Origin: Bradyrhizobium sp. NDS-1
GTDB taxonomy: Bacteria > Pseudomonadota > Alphaproteobacteria > Rhizobiales > Xanthobacteraceae
Direction: 5' to 3'
Length of the DNA stretch: 64,000 nucleotides
NCBI RefSeq assembly: GCF_032918005.1
Contig: NZ_CP136628.1
Location: 4,573,501 to 4,637,500 of the forward strand
The translations under genes and the position numbers were made by a program. The first letter of the stretch is position 1; every line of letters begins with the position of its first letter. Under the pieces are notes generated by a model that saw only the letters and a list, made by a program, of their open reading frames with translations, was not told where the DNA came from and searched no databases. Below, one piece after another: positions 42,978 to 52,163 of the stretch.

Positions 42978-43054
42978 CACCCAAGCACTTGAATTAGCTG
43001 GCCATCACCCTCCAGCCGACATCGCCCGGCCCGGCACTGGCGCGCCGGAAAGGC

Positions 43055-44020
43055 TCAATCCGCGTACTGCCCGGCCGCCTTGATGATCGGCGCCCAGCGG
43101 TCGATCTCACTCGTCAGCATCGCGCCGAGCGCCTCCGGCGTCGCCTTGTCCTTCGGGGCAGGCTCGGTGTTGATGTCGTTGAGCCGGGCGATCATGGTGG
43201 GATCCTGGAGTGCGGCCTGGAGCGCCGCCGTCAGCTTCTGAATGATCGCCGGCGGCGTGCCCTTCGGCGCATAGAGGCCGTGCCAGACGCCGAGTTCAAA
43301 GCCCTTGAGGCCTGCTTCGTCCGCTGTGGGCAGATCGGGCAAGCTCTTCAACCGCTCCTTGGTCGTCACCGCGTAGGCTTTGACCTGCTTGGCCGAGATC
43401 GGCCCGGTGGTGTTCGTCGCCTGGTCGCAGGTCAGATCGATCTGCTTGCCGAGCAGATCGTTCATGATCGGACCATTGCCCTTGTACGGCACCGTGGTGA
43501 GCTGCTTCTGGATCGCCGTCATGAACAGCATGCCGCACAGATGCGATGCCGCGCCTAACCCGGCATTGGCGTAGGTCAGCTTGTCGCCCTGCTGCTGGGC
43601 GTACGCGACCAGGTCCTTCAGCGTGTCGGCCGGAAAATCCGAACGCGCGATGATGGTCATCGGTGCGTTGGTCACGAGCCCGATCGGCGCAAAGGCCGTC
43701 TTCGTGTCATAGCTGAGATTGCGGTAGAGCGTCGCCGCGGTCGAGATGCCGACGTGATGGACCAGCAGCGTGTAGCCGTCCGGCTGGGCGCGCGCGGCGC
43801 GAGTCGTGCCAATCGTGCCGCCGGCGCCGGTCGCGTTCTCGACGATGACCTGCTGTCCGAGGGACTTCCCCATGCCAGCCGCGGTCAGGCGCGCGATGGT
43901 ATCGGTCGGCCCGCCCGCGGCGAACGGCACCAGCACGGTGATGGGTCTCGTTGGGTAGTCCTGGGCAAAGGCCGCGCCGAACGGCAGAAACAGGGCCGAT
44001 ACGAGGGCAATGAACCGCAT
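43055..44020 (-). CDS. Tripartite tricarboxylate transporter receptor (Bug family), copy 1
   Basis: 321 residues from ATG 44020, behind the strong ribosome site GGAGGAAAC. Signal peptide 1-19 (AAFAQ). The mature protein opens with DYPTRPITVLVPFAAGGPTD, the Bug ligand-loop signature, and continues with GAGGTIGTTRAARAQPDGYT. Bug proteins bind carboxylates in the periplasm; many have no transporter partner and work in signalling. No tctA or tctB is in the window. It diverges from the LuxR-type gene. Confidence 0.9.
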   Translation of the reverse strand: MRFIALVSALFLPFGAAFAQDYPTRPITVLVPFAAGGPTDTIARLTAAGMGKSLGQQVIVENATGAGGTIGTTRAARAQPDGYTLLVHHVGISTAATLYRNLSYDTKTAFAPIGLVTNAPMTIIARSDFPADTLKDLVAYAQQQGDKLTYANAGLGAASHLCGMLFMTAIQKQLTTVPYKGNGPIMNDLLGKQIDLTCDQATNTTGPISAKQVKAYAVTTKERLKSLPDLPTADEAGLKGFELGVWHGLYAPKGTPPAIIQKLTAALQAALQDPTMIARLNDINTEPAPKDKATPEALGAMLTSEIDRWAPIIKAAGQYAD

Positions 44021-44195
44021 AGTTTCCTCCACGTTTTTTTGTAGCTCCATATGAGCGTATTCTCGGCCGCGGAGCCACCACGAAAGCGACTCGATCAGGA
44101 GTGTGGCGGCGTCGCGGCCTACGGTTCCCTCGAGACCAATTGGCTTGCGGATCGATACGGTATCGGCGAGTTTCGACCTCGCGGAGGGAATATGG

Positions 44196-45323
44196 ATGCC
44201 GACCGAGCTTGAGCCAAGGCGAGATCAACTTGTCGGCCTGATCTACGATGCGGTGCTCGACGCTTCGCTCTGGAGCACCGCTCTGGAAGGCATCGCAGAC
44301 ATCACTCACAGCGCGGCCGCGCTTATCCACGGCTACAGCGTCGATCGCAGCGTTTACACGTTCCACGAGCTCGGGCGGATCGATCCCGAGTGCAAACGCC
44401 GCCACGAACTCTATCACGTCACCAATCCGTGGATGCGGTCGAACCGGTTTCCGGCGGGCCAGATAGTGCACACGGATGATCTGATCGAGCTGTCCCAGCT
44501 CAAGCGCACCGCCTTCTATGACGACGTGCTCCGGCCGCAGAACCTGGCGCACGGCCTGATCGTCAACGTGGTCAGCCGTCCGGAATTCCGTGTCTCGCTC
44601 AATGTCGAACGCAGCGAAGCGAGCGGACCGTTCAGCGAGCGAGACACCGCGATCTTGAGCTCGCTGCTGCCGCATTTGCGGCGTGCCAGCGAGCTGCGCT
44701 TGCGCATGCTCGACTATCAGGCGGCGGCACGGGCCGAACGCGACGCGCTCGACGCGTTGACGACAGGAATCATCACTTTCGATGCCAGCCAGCGGGTGCT
44801 GTTCGCCAATTCTGCTGCCCGGGCACAGGGCGAAGAGCTGTCGCTTCGAGTCCTCGCCGGCCGCGACCTGTCAGGCCCCTCAAGCGCCGTGAACGTCATC
44901 CGCGCGCTGTTCGCCGACGCGCTCCGCAGCGGCGCCGCAGGAACATGTCGACTGCCGCGGCCAGACGGCAGAGAAATCGGAATCACCATGACGCCGGTGC
45001 GAGGACGCGCGTTCGGTCACGCGTCACACCACAAGACGGGGAGTCCTGCGGCAGTGGCGCTCCTGGTCGATATCTCGCGTACCGGCGACGCCGCAAGCGC
45101 GTTGTTGGCCACCCGCCATGGCCTGACGGCGGCCGAATTGCGGGTCGTAACCGCGCTCGCGCAGAGCAGCGGCATGAAGACGGCTGCGGCCATGCTCGGC
45201 ATCAGCCTCAACACGCTCAAATCCCATACCAAGCGGATATACGCCAAGGTCGGCGTTCGGGGACACGCCGGGCTGGTGCAGTCGATCGCCCAGATCACCC
45301 GGACGCTCGATCCGCCCGGTTGA
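44196..45323 (+). CDS. LuxR-type transcriptional regulator
   Basis: 375 residues from ATG 44196, preceded by GGAGGG; a GTG frame 31 codons earlier exists. The C-terminal HTH reads LTAAELRVVTALAQSSGMKT and AAMLGISLNTLKSHTKRIYA. The N-terminal about 300 residues show no autoinducer-binding signature and may hold PAS-like folds (TTGIITFDASQRVLFANSAA near 215). It sits between two Bug receptor genes, which are its obvious candidate targets. Confidence 0.85.
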   Translation: MPTELEPRRDQLVGLIYDAVLDASLWSTALEGIADITHSAAALIHGYSVDRSVYTFHELGRIDPECKRRHELYHVTNPWMRSNRFPAGQIVHTDDLIELSQLKRTAFYDDVLRPQNLAHGLIVNVVSRPEFRVSLNVERSEASGPFSERDTAILSSLLPHLRRASELRLRMLDYQAAARAERDALDALTTGIITFDASQRVLFANSAARAQGEELSLRVLAGRDLSGPSSAVNVIRALFADALRSGAAGTCRLPRPDGREIGITMTPVRGRAFGHASHHKTGSPAAVALLVDISRTGDAASALLATRHGLTAAELRVVTALAQSSGMKTAAAMLGISLNTLKSHTKRIYAKVGVRGHAGLVQSIAQITRTLDPPG

Positions 45324-45423
45324 CGCTCGCACCCGAATACCCAGGCTGCGCCACCACCCGATGGGGTGACGACGAACGATCGAGCCGCGCAGACAATCGG
45401 CCGCCCACACCTGGAGACCCATC

Positions 45424-46395
45424 ATGTTACGACGGCCAGCGCTCGTTCTGATCTCGCTTCTGTGGCTGGCGCAGCCGCTGCAGGCGGAGCCAATATACCC
45501 GCGATCGAACATTCGCATCGTGCTGGGCTTCAATGCCGGAAGTGCCCCCGACGTGGCCGCTCGAATCCTGGCCGAACGCTTCAGGGCCAAATGGGACAAG
45601 CCCGTCGTGGTCGAGAACATGCTGGGCGCGGGCGGCAACATCGCTGCGGACCATGTCGCCAAATCGGAGCCCGATGGCACCACGCTGCTGATGGCAGGCA
45701 ATGCCGCGATCGTCATCAACCCGTCTCTTTACGCAAAACTGTCCTATGACCCCGCAAAGGATCTGGTCCCCGTCGCGCAGGTCACGGTTGCCCCGAACAT
45801 CCTGGTCCTGAACAAGGACGTGCCGGCGACGAGCGTTCAGGATCTGGTCGATTTGGCGAGGCGCAGCCCGGGCACCCTCACCTTCGCCTCGGCCGGACTG
45901 GGCACCTCGACCCATCTGGCCGGCGAGCTGTTCCAGACCATGGCCGGAATCAAGCTGCAGCACGTGCCATATCGCGACAGCGCCGCGCTGTTGAGCGATC
46001 TCATGGCCGGCCGCGTCACGATGTTCTTCGGCAGCATCGCCTCGGTGCTGCCGCACGTCCGCGACGGTGGCCTGCGCGCTCTGGCGGTCACATCGCTGCA
46101 ACGCTCGCCGGCCACGCCCGAGCTGCCGACGCTGGACGAGCTCGGCTTTCGTGGTTTCGATGCGATCGCCTGGTTCGGCCTGATGGCACCTGCGGGAACG
46201 CCGGCCTCGGTGATCGCGCTTCTGCACGATGAGGCGCAGCAGGCGGCGGCCGCACCGGCCGCGCGAGAGAAGTTCGCATCGCTCGGCATGGAATCGGTGA
46301 CGCGCACGTCGGACGAATTCGCCAGCCAGATTCGGGCCGAAACGCCGAAATGGGCGGAACTGATCAGGCGGGTGGGCATCGCGCCGATTCAGTGA
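45424..46395 (+). CDS. Tripartite tricarboxylate transporter receptor (Bug family), copy 2
   Basis: 323 residues with signal peptide 1-21 (LQAEP). The Bug signature is IYPRSNIRIVLGFNAGSAPD followed by GAGGNIAADHVAKSEPDGTT. It differs strongly from copy 1, so it is not a recent duplicate. It is transcribed with or just behind the LuxR-type regulator (100-nt gap, GGAG before the ATG). No permease genes follow. Confidence 0.9.
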   Translation: MLRRPALVLISLLWLAQPLQAEPIYPRSNIRIVLGFNAGSAPDVAARILAERFRAKWDKPVVVENMLGAGGNIAADHVAKSEPDGTTLLMAGNAAIVINPSLYAKLSYDPAKDLVPVAQVTVAPNILVLNKDVPATSVQDLVDLARRSPGTLTFASAGLGTSTHLAGELFQTMAGIKLQHVPYRDSAALLSDLMAGRVTMFFGSIASVLPHVRDGGLRALAVTSLQRSPATPELPTLDELGFRGFDAIAWFGLMAPAGTPASVIALLHDEAQQAAAAPAAREKFASLGMESVTRTSDEFASQIRAETPKWAELIRRVGIAPIQ

Positions 46396-46410
46396 CGGGC
46401 GCCCAACGCG

Positions 46411-46500
46411 TTGGCCGGCGGCATCGCTGGAAAGATTGACGATCGAGGGCACACCGATGCCGCGACCACATCGCATGCGGTGTCGCTGCGCGACCGTGCC
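46411..46500 (-). pseudogene. Decayed fragment of the lipoprotein gene at 48049-48573
   Basis: About 90 nt match 48191-48283 in the same orientation, with 1- and 2-nt indels and scattered substitutions. Translated on the minus strand, GIGVPSIVNLSSDAAGQRVG parallels GVGTPSTVNLSSDAAGRRVA of the intact gene, and GTVA precedes both at nearly the same distance. There is no start, signal peptide or 3' half. It lies 17 nt beyond the marR stop. Confidence 0.75.
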
Positions 46501-46517
46501 ACAAGCCGGCGCTACGT

Positions 46518-46982
46518 CTACCCCTCTGCCTCGCTCTCGAGCTTCGTTCGTAGGTCCGTGACGATGCGGTGAACGGTTTGCAGGTCCTTGACCGGAAGCC
46601 CCTCCGCAAGGCCGTTGACCCACGGCGCCTGCAAAACCATCGCGGCATCGAAAGCGCGCCGCCCCTTGTCAGTCAGGACGACAAGCTGCGCCCGGCGGTG
46701 ATGCGGGTTGGCCTCGAAAGCAACGAGACCTTCCGCGTGCAGATCGTTGACGATCCGCTGCACGTTTTGGCGATTGGCACCGAGATCGCGCGCCAGCCAG
46801 GCCACCGGCTGGGGGCGCTCCGCGGCCACGATGGCGCCAAGAATCTGCCAGCGGGCGCTCGTGAGGCCGAGCCGGGTCACCAGGCGGTCCCCTGCGGTCA
46901 AGAGCAGGCTATTCAGCCGGAACAAGTCGAGCATGAGGTTCGTCAGGGCATCACCGGCCGGCGTTCGCAGGGATTTCGGCAT
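46518..46982 (-). CDS. MarR family transcriptional regulator
   Basis: 154 residues. A dimerisation helix is followed by a winged HTH (TSARWQILGAIVAAERPQPV, DLGANRQNVQRIVNDLHAEG) and the wing NPHHRRAQLVVLTDKGR. It diverges from a small monooxygenase gene. Between them is a perfect 18-bp palindrome overlapping promoter elements on both strands, so I infer autorepression and repression of the neighbour, relieved by a small ligand. Confidence 0.92.
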   Translation of the reverse strand: MPKSLRTPAGDALTNLMLDLFRLNSLLLTAGDRLVTRLGLTSARWQILGAIVAAERPQPVAWLARDLGANRQNVQRIVNDLHAEGLVAFEANPHHRRAQLVVLTDKGRRAFDAAMVLQAPWVNGLAEGLPVKDLQTVHRIVTDLRTKLESEAEG

Positions 46983-47001
46983 CCGTCACCATAAACTCTT
47001 A

Positions 47002-47030
47002 TTGACATCATGATGTCAAATTGCTACGTT
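47002..47030 (+). promoter_or_regulatory. MarR operator with overlapping promoter
   Basis: TTGACATCATGATGTCAA (47002-47019) is a perfect palindrome. On the plus strand TTGACA (47002-47007), a 17-nt spacer and TACGTT (47025-47030) form a sigma-70 promoter for the monooxygenase gene. By symmetry TTGACA is also present on the minus strand towards marR. A further TTGACA half site lies at 47045-47050. Confidence 0.75.
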
Positions 47031-47079
47031 CACATGGTACCACATTGACAACATAAAACCACTCTGAACGGAGCCGGCC

Positions 47080-47448
47080 ATGGTGCAACTACGCCCACTG
47101 GACCCCAATTTTCCGATCGAATGTCAGCTTGGCATCGAAAGCAGACCTGCCGTTCTGGTGAACGTGTTCGCGCTCAACAAGGCCGACGAACAGAGCTTCC
47201 TCCAGATCTGGCAGGACGATGCCGCCTTCATGAAACGGCAGCCGGGCTTTATTGCCACCCAGCTTCACCGCGCGATCGGCGATAGCCCGACCTATCTGAA
47301 CTACGCCGTCTGGGAATCGACTGCCCACTTCCGGGCTGCGTTCACGCACCCTGAGTTCAGATCGAAGATCTCAGCCTATCCCGCGTCCGCCGTCGCCTCT
47401 CCGCATCTCTTCCGAAAGGTCGCGGTGCCCGGCATCTGCGTCGCGTAG
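47080..47448 (+). CDS. Antibiotic biosynthesis monooxygenase (ABM) domain protein
   Basis: 122 residues. The ferredoxin-like ABM fold is recognisable from PAVLVNVFALNKADEQSFLQ, FMKRQPGFIATQLHRAI and NYAVWESTAHFRAAFTHPEF. Family members oxidise quinols and aromatic substrates without cofactor or degrade heme; the substrate here is unknown. It is preceded by the palindromic operator and followed after 25 nt by a membrane protein gene, probably one operon under MarR control. Confidence 0.85.
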   Translation: MVQLRPLDPNFPIECQLGIESRPAVLVNVFALNKADEQSFLQIWQDDAAFMKRQPGFIATQLHRAIGDSPTYLNYAVWESTAHFRAAFTHPEFRSKISAYPASAVASPHLFRKVAVPGICVA

Positions 47449-47473
47449 TTGGATTCGAAAACGGCAGGACTCG

Positions 47474-47947
47474 ATGACCAGAATCATCCACCCATTGGCG
47501 GGCACGGTCGCGTTGACGATGATTGCGACCTTCTGGCTTTCCACTGCTCTGACCGAGCTATTTGCGACACAAGCGAGCGTGGCCATGGTCAAGACGGCCA
47601 TACCCTGGGGCTTCCTGTTGCTGGTTCCAGCGCTCGCGGTGACGGGAGGTTCAGGGTTCTTCCTGGCAAAGGGGCGACGCGCTGGCCTGATCGGCGCAAA
47701 GATCAAGCGTATGCCGGTCATCGCCGGCAACGGCATCCTGGTTCTCATCCCCGCCGCGTTGTTTCTTGCCTCCAAGGCAAAGGCCGCGGAGTTCGACACC
47801 ACATTCTACGTCGTACAGACTCTGGAATTGTTTGCCGGCGCGATGAACATCGTTCTCCTCGGCCTCAATATGCGTGACGGCTTCAAGATGAAGGGCCGTT
47901 TCCGCATTCGACAACCCGATCGCCTCAGCACCAAACCGTTGCTCTAA
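47474..47947 (+). CDS. Four-helix membrane protein of unknown function
   Basis: 157 residues with four hydrophobic segments (about 8-28, 42-62, 82-102 and 112-134) and a basic cytoplasmic tail (MKGRFRIRQPDRLSTK). No family was recognised. Its position behind the ABM gene suggests a MarR-regulated unit, possibly coping with quinone-like or lipophilic compounds (inference). Confidence 0.75.
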   Translation: MTRIIHPLAGTVALTMIATFWLSTALTELFATQASVAMVKTAIPWGFLLLVPALAVTGGSGFFLAKGRRAGLIGAKIKRMPVIAGNGILVLIPAALFLASKAKAAEFDTTFYVVQTLELFAGAMNIVLLGLNMRDGFKMKGRFRIRQPDRLSTKPLL

Positions 47948-48048
47948 CGGGGCGCCCGCGGGAGGGTCAGGGCTGGCGGATCTGCGGAGCAGCGCAACAG
48001 CTTCTACGATGCACGAAAAGCTGATCCACTGACGCAGGCAATTGCCGC

Positions 48049-48573
48049 TTACGCCTGCTTCTTCTTCGGCTTCCCTGCCCTCGGCACCGGCTGCGGATCG
48101 GGATTGCCCTCGATCGAGGACAGGCGGCCGGAGGTGAATGTATAGATGCCCGCACGCGGGCCGGTGGTCCAGGTCACCACGGCGACCCGCCGGCCGGCAG
48201 CATCGCTGGAGAGATTGACAGTCGACGGCGTGCCGACGCCGCGCACCACGTCGCATTCGGTGTGGCCGAGTGCGACCGTGCCGCCCATGGGCGCCGGTGC
48301 CGTCGACGATGCGTTGGCATCGGCTGGCCCGGGAGGCGGCGCCATGCCGGGACAGGCGCCGTCGGCGGTGACGAGATCCTCAGCTCCCACCGGCTTGTCG
48401 GGGGACAGCGGCGGCGACTCGATCGAGATGTTCTTGATGAAGAGGCGGCCGGGTTTCTGGAACCACTCGGCGTCCTTCGACAGCAGGTCGGTCCCGCCCG
48501 AACAGCCCGCGACCAGCGGTGCTACGGCAGCCAACGCAATGATGAGCGACTTGGGAAGCTTTTGATGTCGCAC
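48049..48573 (-). CDS. Predicted lipoprotein
   Basis: 174 residues with a lipobox at VAGC (Cys24) after a hydrophobic signal segment, so probably an outer- or inner-membrane lipoprotein. A Pro-rich middle is followed by a conserved-looking C-terminal part (CDVVRGVGTPSTVNLSSDAA, VVTWTTGPRAGIYTFTSGRL) like the SmpA/OmlA-type folds, and a basic tail (GKPKKKQA). A broken copy of residues about 97-129 lies 1.8 kb away. Confidence 0.8.
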   Translation of the reverse strand: MRHQKLPKSLIIALAAVAPLVAGCSGGTDLLSKDAEWFQKPGRLFIKNISIESPPLSPDKPVGAEDLVTADGACPGMAPPPGPADANASSTAPAPMGGTVALGHTECDVVRGVGTPSTVNLSSDAAGRRVAVVTWTTGPRAGIYTFTSGRLSSIEGNPDPQPVPRAGKPKKKQA

Positions 48574-48699
48574 GATAAACCAAATTCCCCGCGTGAAGGA
48601 CCAGCCCTAAGCAATTGTCCCAACATCACTTTGCGGCACGAAGGTGACAAAAGCCAGCATCGCACCAAAAGTGCAAATTATCATTAATTGCGATCGACG

Positions 48700-49152
48700 C
48701 TAATTCCGACGCTGCCACCGGCCCCGCTCGTCGGCCTGCCAATAGGTGACATCAAATCCCCGCGCCTTGCAATCCGTCCAGGTGCTGCGGGCGAGCGCGA
48801 GCGCATCCGGATCGTCGCCGTTGAACAGCAGCACCATGCGCGCATAGCCCTGCGCGTCCTCCGGCAACGCGGCATTGTCGACCAGGAAGCGGACATGGGC
48901 GCCGTTGGGATTGCCCTCCTCGATCGCCAGCACGATCGGCTGATCGGCGGCATCGCTCACGCGCCATGTCGCGTGCGGCAGGAAGGAATCGTCGCGATAG
49001 GTCCACAAATACGCGTCGAGCGCGTCGGCCCGTTCTTCCGAGGTCGACTGCACCACGACGCGCCAGCCGCGCTCGAGCGATTTCTCGAGAAGCGGCGGCA
49101 ACACGTTCTCTACCGTCATGTTTTGCAGATGATAGAACAGGACTTCAGTCAT
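48700..49152 (-). CDS. holC: DNA polymerase III chi subunit
   Basis: 150 residues from ATG 49152; a GTG one codon earlier is the alternative. It matches HolC: EVLFYHLQN at the start, LPPLLEKSLERGWRVVVQST and LWTYRDDSFLPHATWR. Chi links the clamp loader to SSB. It follows pepA closely (6 nt) on the same strand, the same order as in E. coli pepA-holC. Confidence 0.92.
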   Translation of the reverse strand: MTEVLFYHLQNMTVENVLPPLLEKSLERGWRVVVQSTSEERADALDAYLWTYRDDSFLPHATWRVSDAADQPIVLAIEEGNPNGAHVRFLVDNAALPEDAQGYARMVLLFNGDDPDALALARSTWTDCKARGFDVTYWQADERGRWQRRN

Positions 49153-49158
49153 CACGGG

Positions 49159-50658
49159 TCATTTGCGCTCGTAATGGTCGGCGACCAGACGGTCGAGCAG
49201 ACGGACACCGTAGCCGCTGCCCCAGCTCTGGTTGATGTCGGTCTTCGGCGCGCCCATGGCGGTGCCGGCGATATCGAGATGGGCCCAGGGCGTGCCGTCG
49301 ACGAAACGCTGCAGGAACTGCGCCGCGGTGATCGAGCCGCCGTGACGGCCGCCGGTGTTCTTCATGTCGGCGAACTGGGAATCGATCAGCTTGTCGTATT
49401 CGGGACCGAGCGGCATGCGCCAGACCTTGTCCCCGGTCTCGACGCCGGCCGTCAGCAGGCGTTCGGCAAGCTCGTCATTGTTGGAGAACATGCCGGCATG
49501 ATCGGTGCCGAGCGCGACCACGATCGCGCCGGTCAGCGTCGCCAGATCCACCATGAATTTCGGCTTCACCTTCTTGGCGACGTACCAGAGCACGTCGGCC
49601 AGCACGAGGCGGCCTTCCGCGTCGGTGTTGATGATCTCGATGGTCTGGCCCGACATCGAGGTGACGATATCGCCCGGCCGCTGCGCGTTGCCGTCCGGCA
49701 TGTTCTCGACGAGGCCAATGGCGCCGACCACGTTGGCCTTGGCCTTGCGCGCCGCCAGCGCGTGCATCAGGCCGACGACGCAGGCCGCTCCGCCCATGTC
49801 GCCCTTCATGTCCTCCATGCTGCCGGCCGGCTTGATCGAGATGCCGCCGGTGTCGAAGCAGACGCCCTTGCCAACGAAGGCGACCGGGGCCTCGCCTTTC
49901 TTGCCCCCGTCCCAGCGCATGATCACGGTGCGGCTCGGCCGCGCCGAGCCCTGGCCGACGCCGAGCAGCGCGCCCATGCCGAGCTTCTGCATCGCCTTGA
50001 CGTCGAGCACCTCGACCTTGACGCCGAGCCTGCGAAGCTGACCGGCGCGGCGTGCGAATTCTTCCGGAAAGAGCACGTTCGGCGGCTCGTTGACGAGGTC
50101 GCGCGCGATGATCACGCCGTCGACGACGTGGCCGGCCGCGGCAAACGCCTTCTTCGCAGCGGCGGCATCGCCGACCGCAAGCGAGATGTCGGCGCGCGAG
50201 CCGCCCTCTTCGCCGTCCTTCTTCCTGGTCTTGTAACGGTCGAACTTGTAGGCGCGTAAGCGAAGGCCCGAGGCAATCGCAACCGCCTGCTCGCTCGTCA
50301 TGGCGCCATCGGGCAGCTCCGCCATAATGGTCATGGTGGTCGTCCCGGTGGGAATCTTGCTCGCCGCCACACCGCCGAATTTGAGGAAATCGTTCGCCTT
50401 CAGGCCGGCTGCCTTGCCGGCGCCGATCACGAGCAAACGGGTGGCTTTCACCCCTTCCGGGGCCAGGATGTCCAGCGCGGTCCCGCTTTTGCCTTTGAAG
50501 GCAGCGGCGGTGGCCGCGCGCTTCACGAGTTCGACAGCGCCGCCCAGCGCCTTGGCCGTCGCCGGACCGACCTTCAAGCCGTCGTCGCAGAACACGACCA
50601 GGATGCCACGGGCGGCTGATGACAATGGGACGAAGCCGACCTTGATGGCATCGGACAT
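49159..50658 (-). CDS. pepA: Leucyl aminopeptidase (M17)
   Basis: 499 residues from ATG 50658, preceded by AAGGAG 7 nt away; an earlier in-frame ATG at 50673 lies before that site. Catalytic-domain motifs of M17 are intact: [20 protein letters not shown] (metal ligands, Lys), [16 protein letters not shown] and [12 protein letters not shown]. The enzyme is a hexameric two-metal aminopeptidase; some members also bind DNA. It diverges from lptF, as in E. coli. Confidence 0.96.
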   Translation of the reverse strand: MSDAIKVGFVPLSSAARGILVVFCDDGLKVGPATAKALGGAVELVKRAATAAAFKGKSGTALDILAPEGVKATRLLVIGAGKAAGLKANDFLKFGGVAASKIPTGTTTMTIMAELPDGAMTSEQAVAIASGLRLRAYKFDRYKTRKKDGEEGGSRADISLAVGDAAAAKKAFAAAGHVVDGVIIARDLVNEPPNVLFPEEFARRAGQLRRLGVKVEVLDVKAMQKLGMGALLGVGQGSARPSRTVIMRWDGGKKGEAPVAFVGKGVCFDTGGISIKPAGSMEDMKGDMGGAACVVGLMHALAARKAKANVVGAIGLVENMPDGNAQRPGDIVTSMSGQTIEIINTDAEGRLVLADVLWYVAKKVKPKFMVDLATLTGAIVVALGTDHAGMFSNNDELAERLLTAGVETGDKVWRMPLGPEYDKLIDSQFADMKNTGGRHGGSITAAQFLQRFVDGTPWAHLDIAGTAMGAPKTDINQSWGSGYGVRLLDRLVADHYERK

Positions 50659-50996
50659 GGGTAACTCCTTCATAAAACTGGGTCTTCTTGCCGTTATCGG
50701 CTCCGGCCGCGGCCGGACCTGAACGACGATTCACTGAGCCTTTCGCACTATGGGCCAGCGGCCCGGCAGATGCCAAGCACCCCCCGTGACCTCAAGGCCA
50801 CAACCAGCGAAATATTAACCATATATTGAGGGTGCCACGGGCCAGCCATTTTGTTGACGGATCAAAGGGATGGTAGTGAGAGAGTAAGCAGGCGGAAGAG
50901 GCGCTGGCCGACCTTGGGGATCCCCTGATCGGGGATGGGTTGGACAGCGGAGTTTCGGCCGACATTGGGGCCTTGGTGGGATTCGTGCGGTAGCGC
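50659..50996. other. Divergent promoter region pepA/lptF
   Basis: No coding frame is supported in these 338 bp. TTAACCAT at 50815-50822 equals a CtrA half site of alphaproteobacteria. TTGACG at 50853-50858 could be a -35 towards lptF, but no good -10 follows at 17 nt. A GGGGATCCCCTGATCGGGGAT inverted motif lies near 50918-50938. Confidence 0.4.
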
Positions 50997-52163
50997 ATGG
51001 GGTCGATCGATAAGTACATCTTCCGCACGACGCTGGCGTCGTTTGCGCTGATCCTGGTCAGCCTCACCGGCGTGATCTGGATTACGCAGGCGTTGCGCGG
51101 CATCGATCTGATGACGAGCCAGGGTCAGACCATCCTCACCTTCCTCGGCATCACCAGCCTCGTCGTGCCGGCCCTGGTCCTGATCATCTCGCCGATCGCG
51201 CTGATGATCGCGATCTCGCACACGCTCAACAAGCTCGCGACCGATTCCGAGATCATCGTGATGAATGCCGCCGGCTTCTCGCCGATCCGGCTGTTCCTTC
51301 CGTTCTTCTACGCCACCTGCGTGGTGTCACTGCTGGTCGCCTTCATCGCGGCCTATCTCGCCCCCGACGGCATGCGGCGGATCAAGCAGTGGGATGCCGA
51401 GATCACCGCGGACGTTCTCACCAACATCCTGCAGCCCGGCCGCTTCGCCCGGCTCGACGAGAACCTCACGATCCGGATTCGCGAACGCCAGCCCGGCGGC
51501 ATCCTGTCCGGCATCTTCATCGACGACCGCCGCGACCCGAACGAGCGCGTCTCGATCGTCGCCGAACGCGGCGAGGTCGTGAAGAACGACACCGGCTCGT
51601 TCCTGGTGCTGGAGACCGGCAATCTCCAGCGCTTCGAGGCAGGCAAGCGCGATCCGGCGCTGGTGGCTTTCGGCCGCTACGGCTTCGACATGTCGAAATT
51701 CTCCAAGGGCCGCGACGTCACCCTCGGCATCCGCGAGCGCTATCTCTGGGAGTTGTTCTCGCCGTCAGAGAACGATCCCGTCTACAAGCAGATTCCCGGG
51801 CAGTTCCGCTCGGCCCTGCATGACAGCCTGCTCGCGCCGGTCTATCCCTTCGCCTTTGCGGTGCTGACCTTTGCGTTCCTCGGGGCACCGCGCACCACCC
51901 GCCAGAGCCGTAACTTCTCGATCGGCTCATCGATCATCGCGGTGTTCGGCCTGCGCATGGCGGGCTTTGCCTGTTCGGTGATGGCGGTGAAGTCGCCGAG
52001 CGCGGTGCTGCTGCAATACGCGATGGTTTTCGGCGCCATGGGCGCCGGGCTGTGGATGATCATCGGCGGCGTCGTCGTCGAGCCGCCCCCCGGCCTGATG
52101 GACGCCATCAACAGGTCGAACGCGCGCATCGCGCGGCTGTTCGGACGTCCGGCCACCGCATGA
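50997..52163 (+). CDS. lptF: LPS export ABC permease LptF
   Basis: 388 residues. It has the YjgP/YjgQ permease layout: three N-terminal membrane helices, a periplasmic beta-jellyroll domain (about 130-270) and three C-terminal helices. MGSIDKYIFRTTLASFALIL is the typical start, and the coupling-helix region NKLATDSEIIVMNAAGFSPI faces LptB. With LptG and LptB it extracts LPS from the inner membrane. The next start overlaps its stop (ATGA). Confidence 0.95.
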   Translation: MGSIDKYIFRTTLASFALILVSLTGVIWITQALRGIDLMTSQGQTILTFLGITSLVVPALVLIISPIALMIAISHTLNKLATDSEIIVMNAAGFSPIRLFLPFFYATCVVSLLVAFIAAYLAPDGMRRIKQWDAEITADVLTNILQPGRFARLDENLTIRIRERQPGGILSGIFIDDRRDPNERVSIVAERGEVVKNDTGSFLVLETGNLQRFEAGKRDPALVAFGRYGFDMSKFSKGRDVTLGIRERYLWELFSPSENDPVYKQIPGQFRSALHDSLLAPVYPFAFAVLTFAFLGAPRTTRQSRNFSIGSSIIAVFGLRMAGFACSVMAVKSPSAVLLQYAMVFGAMGAGLWMIIGGVVVEPPPGLMDAINRSNARIARLFGRPATA

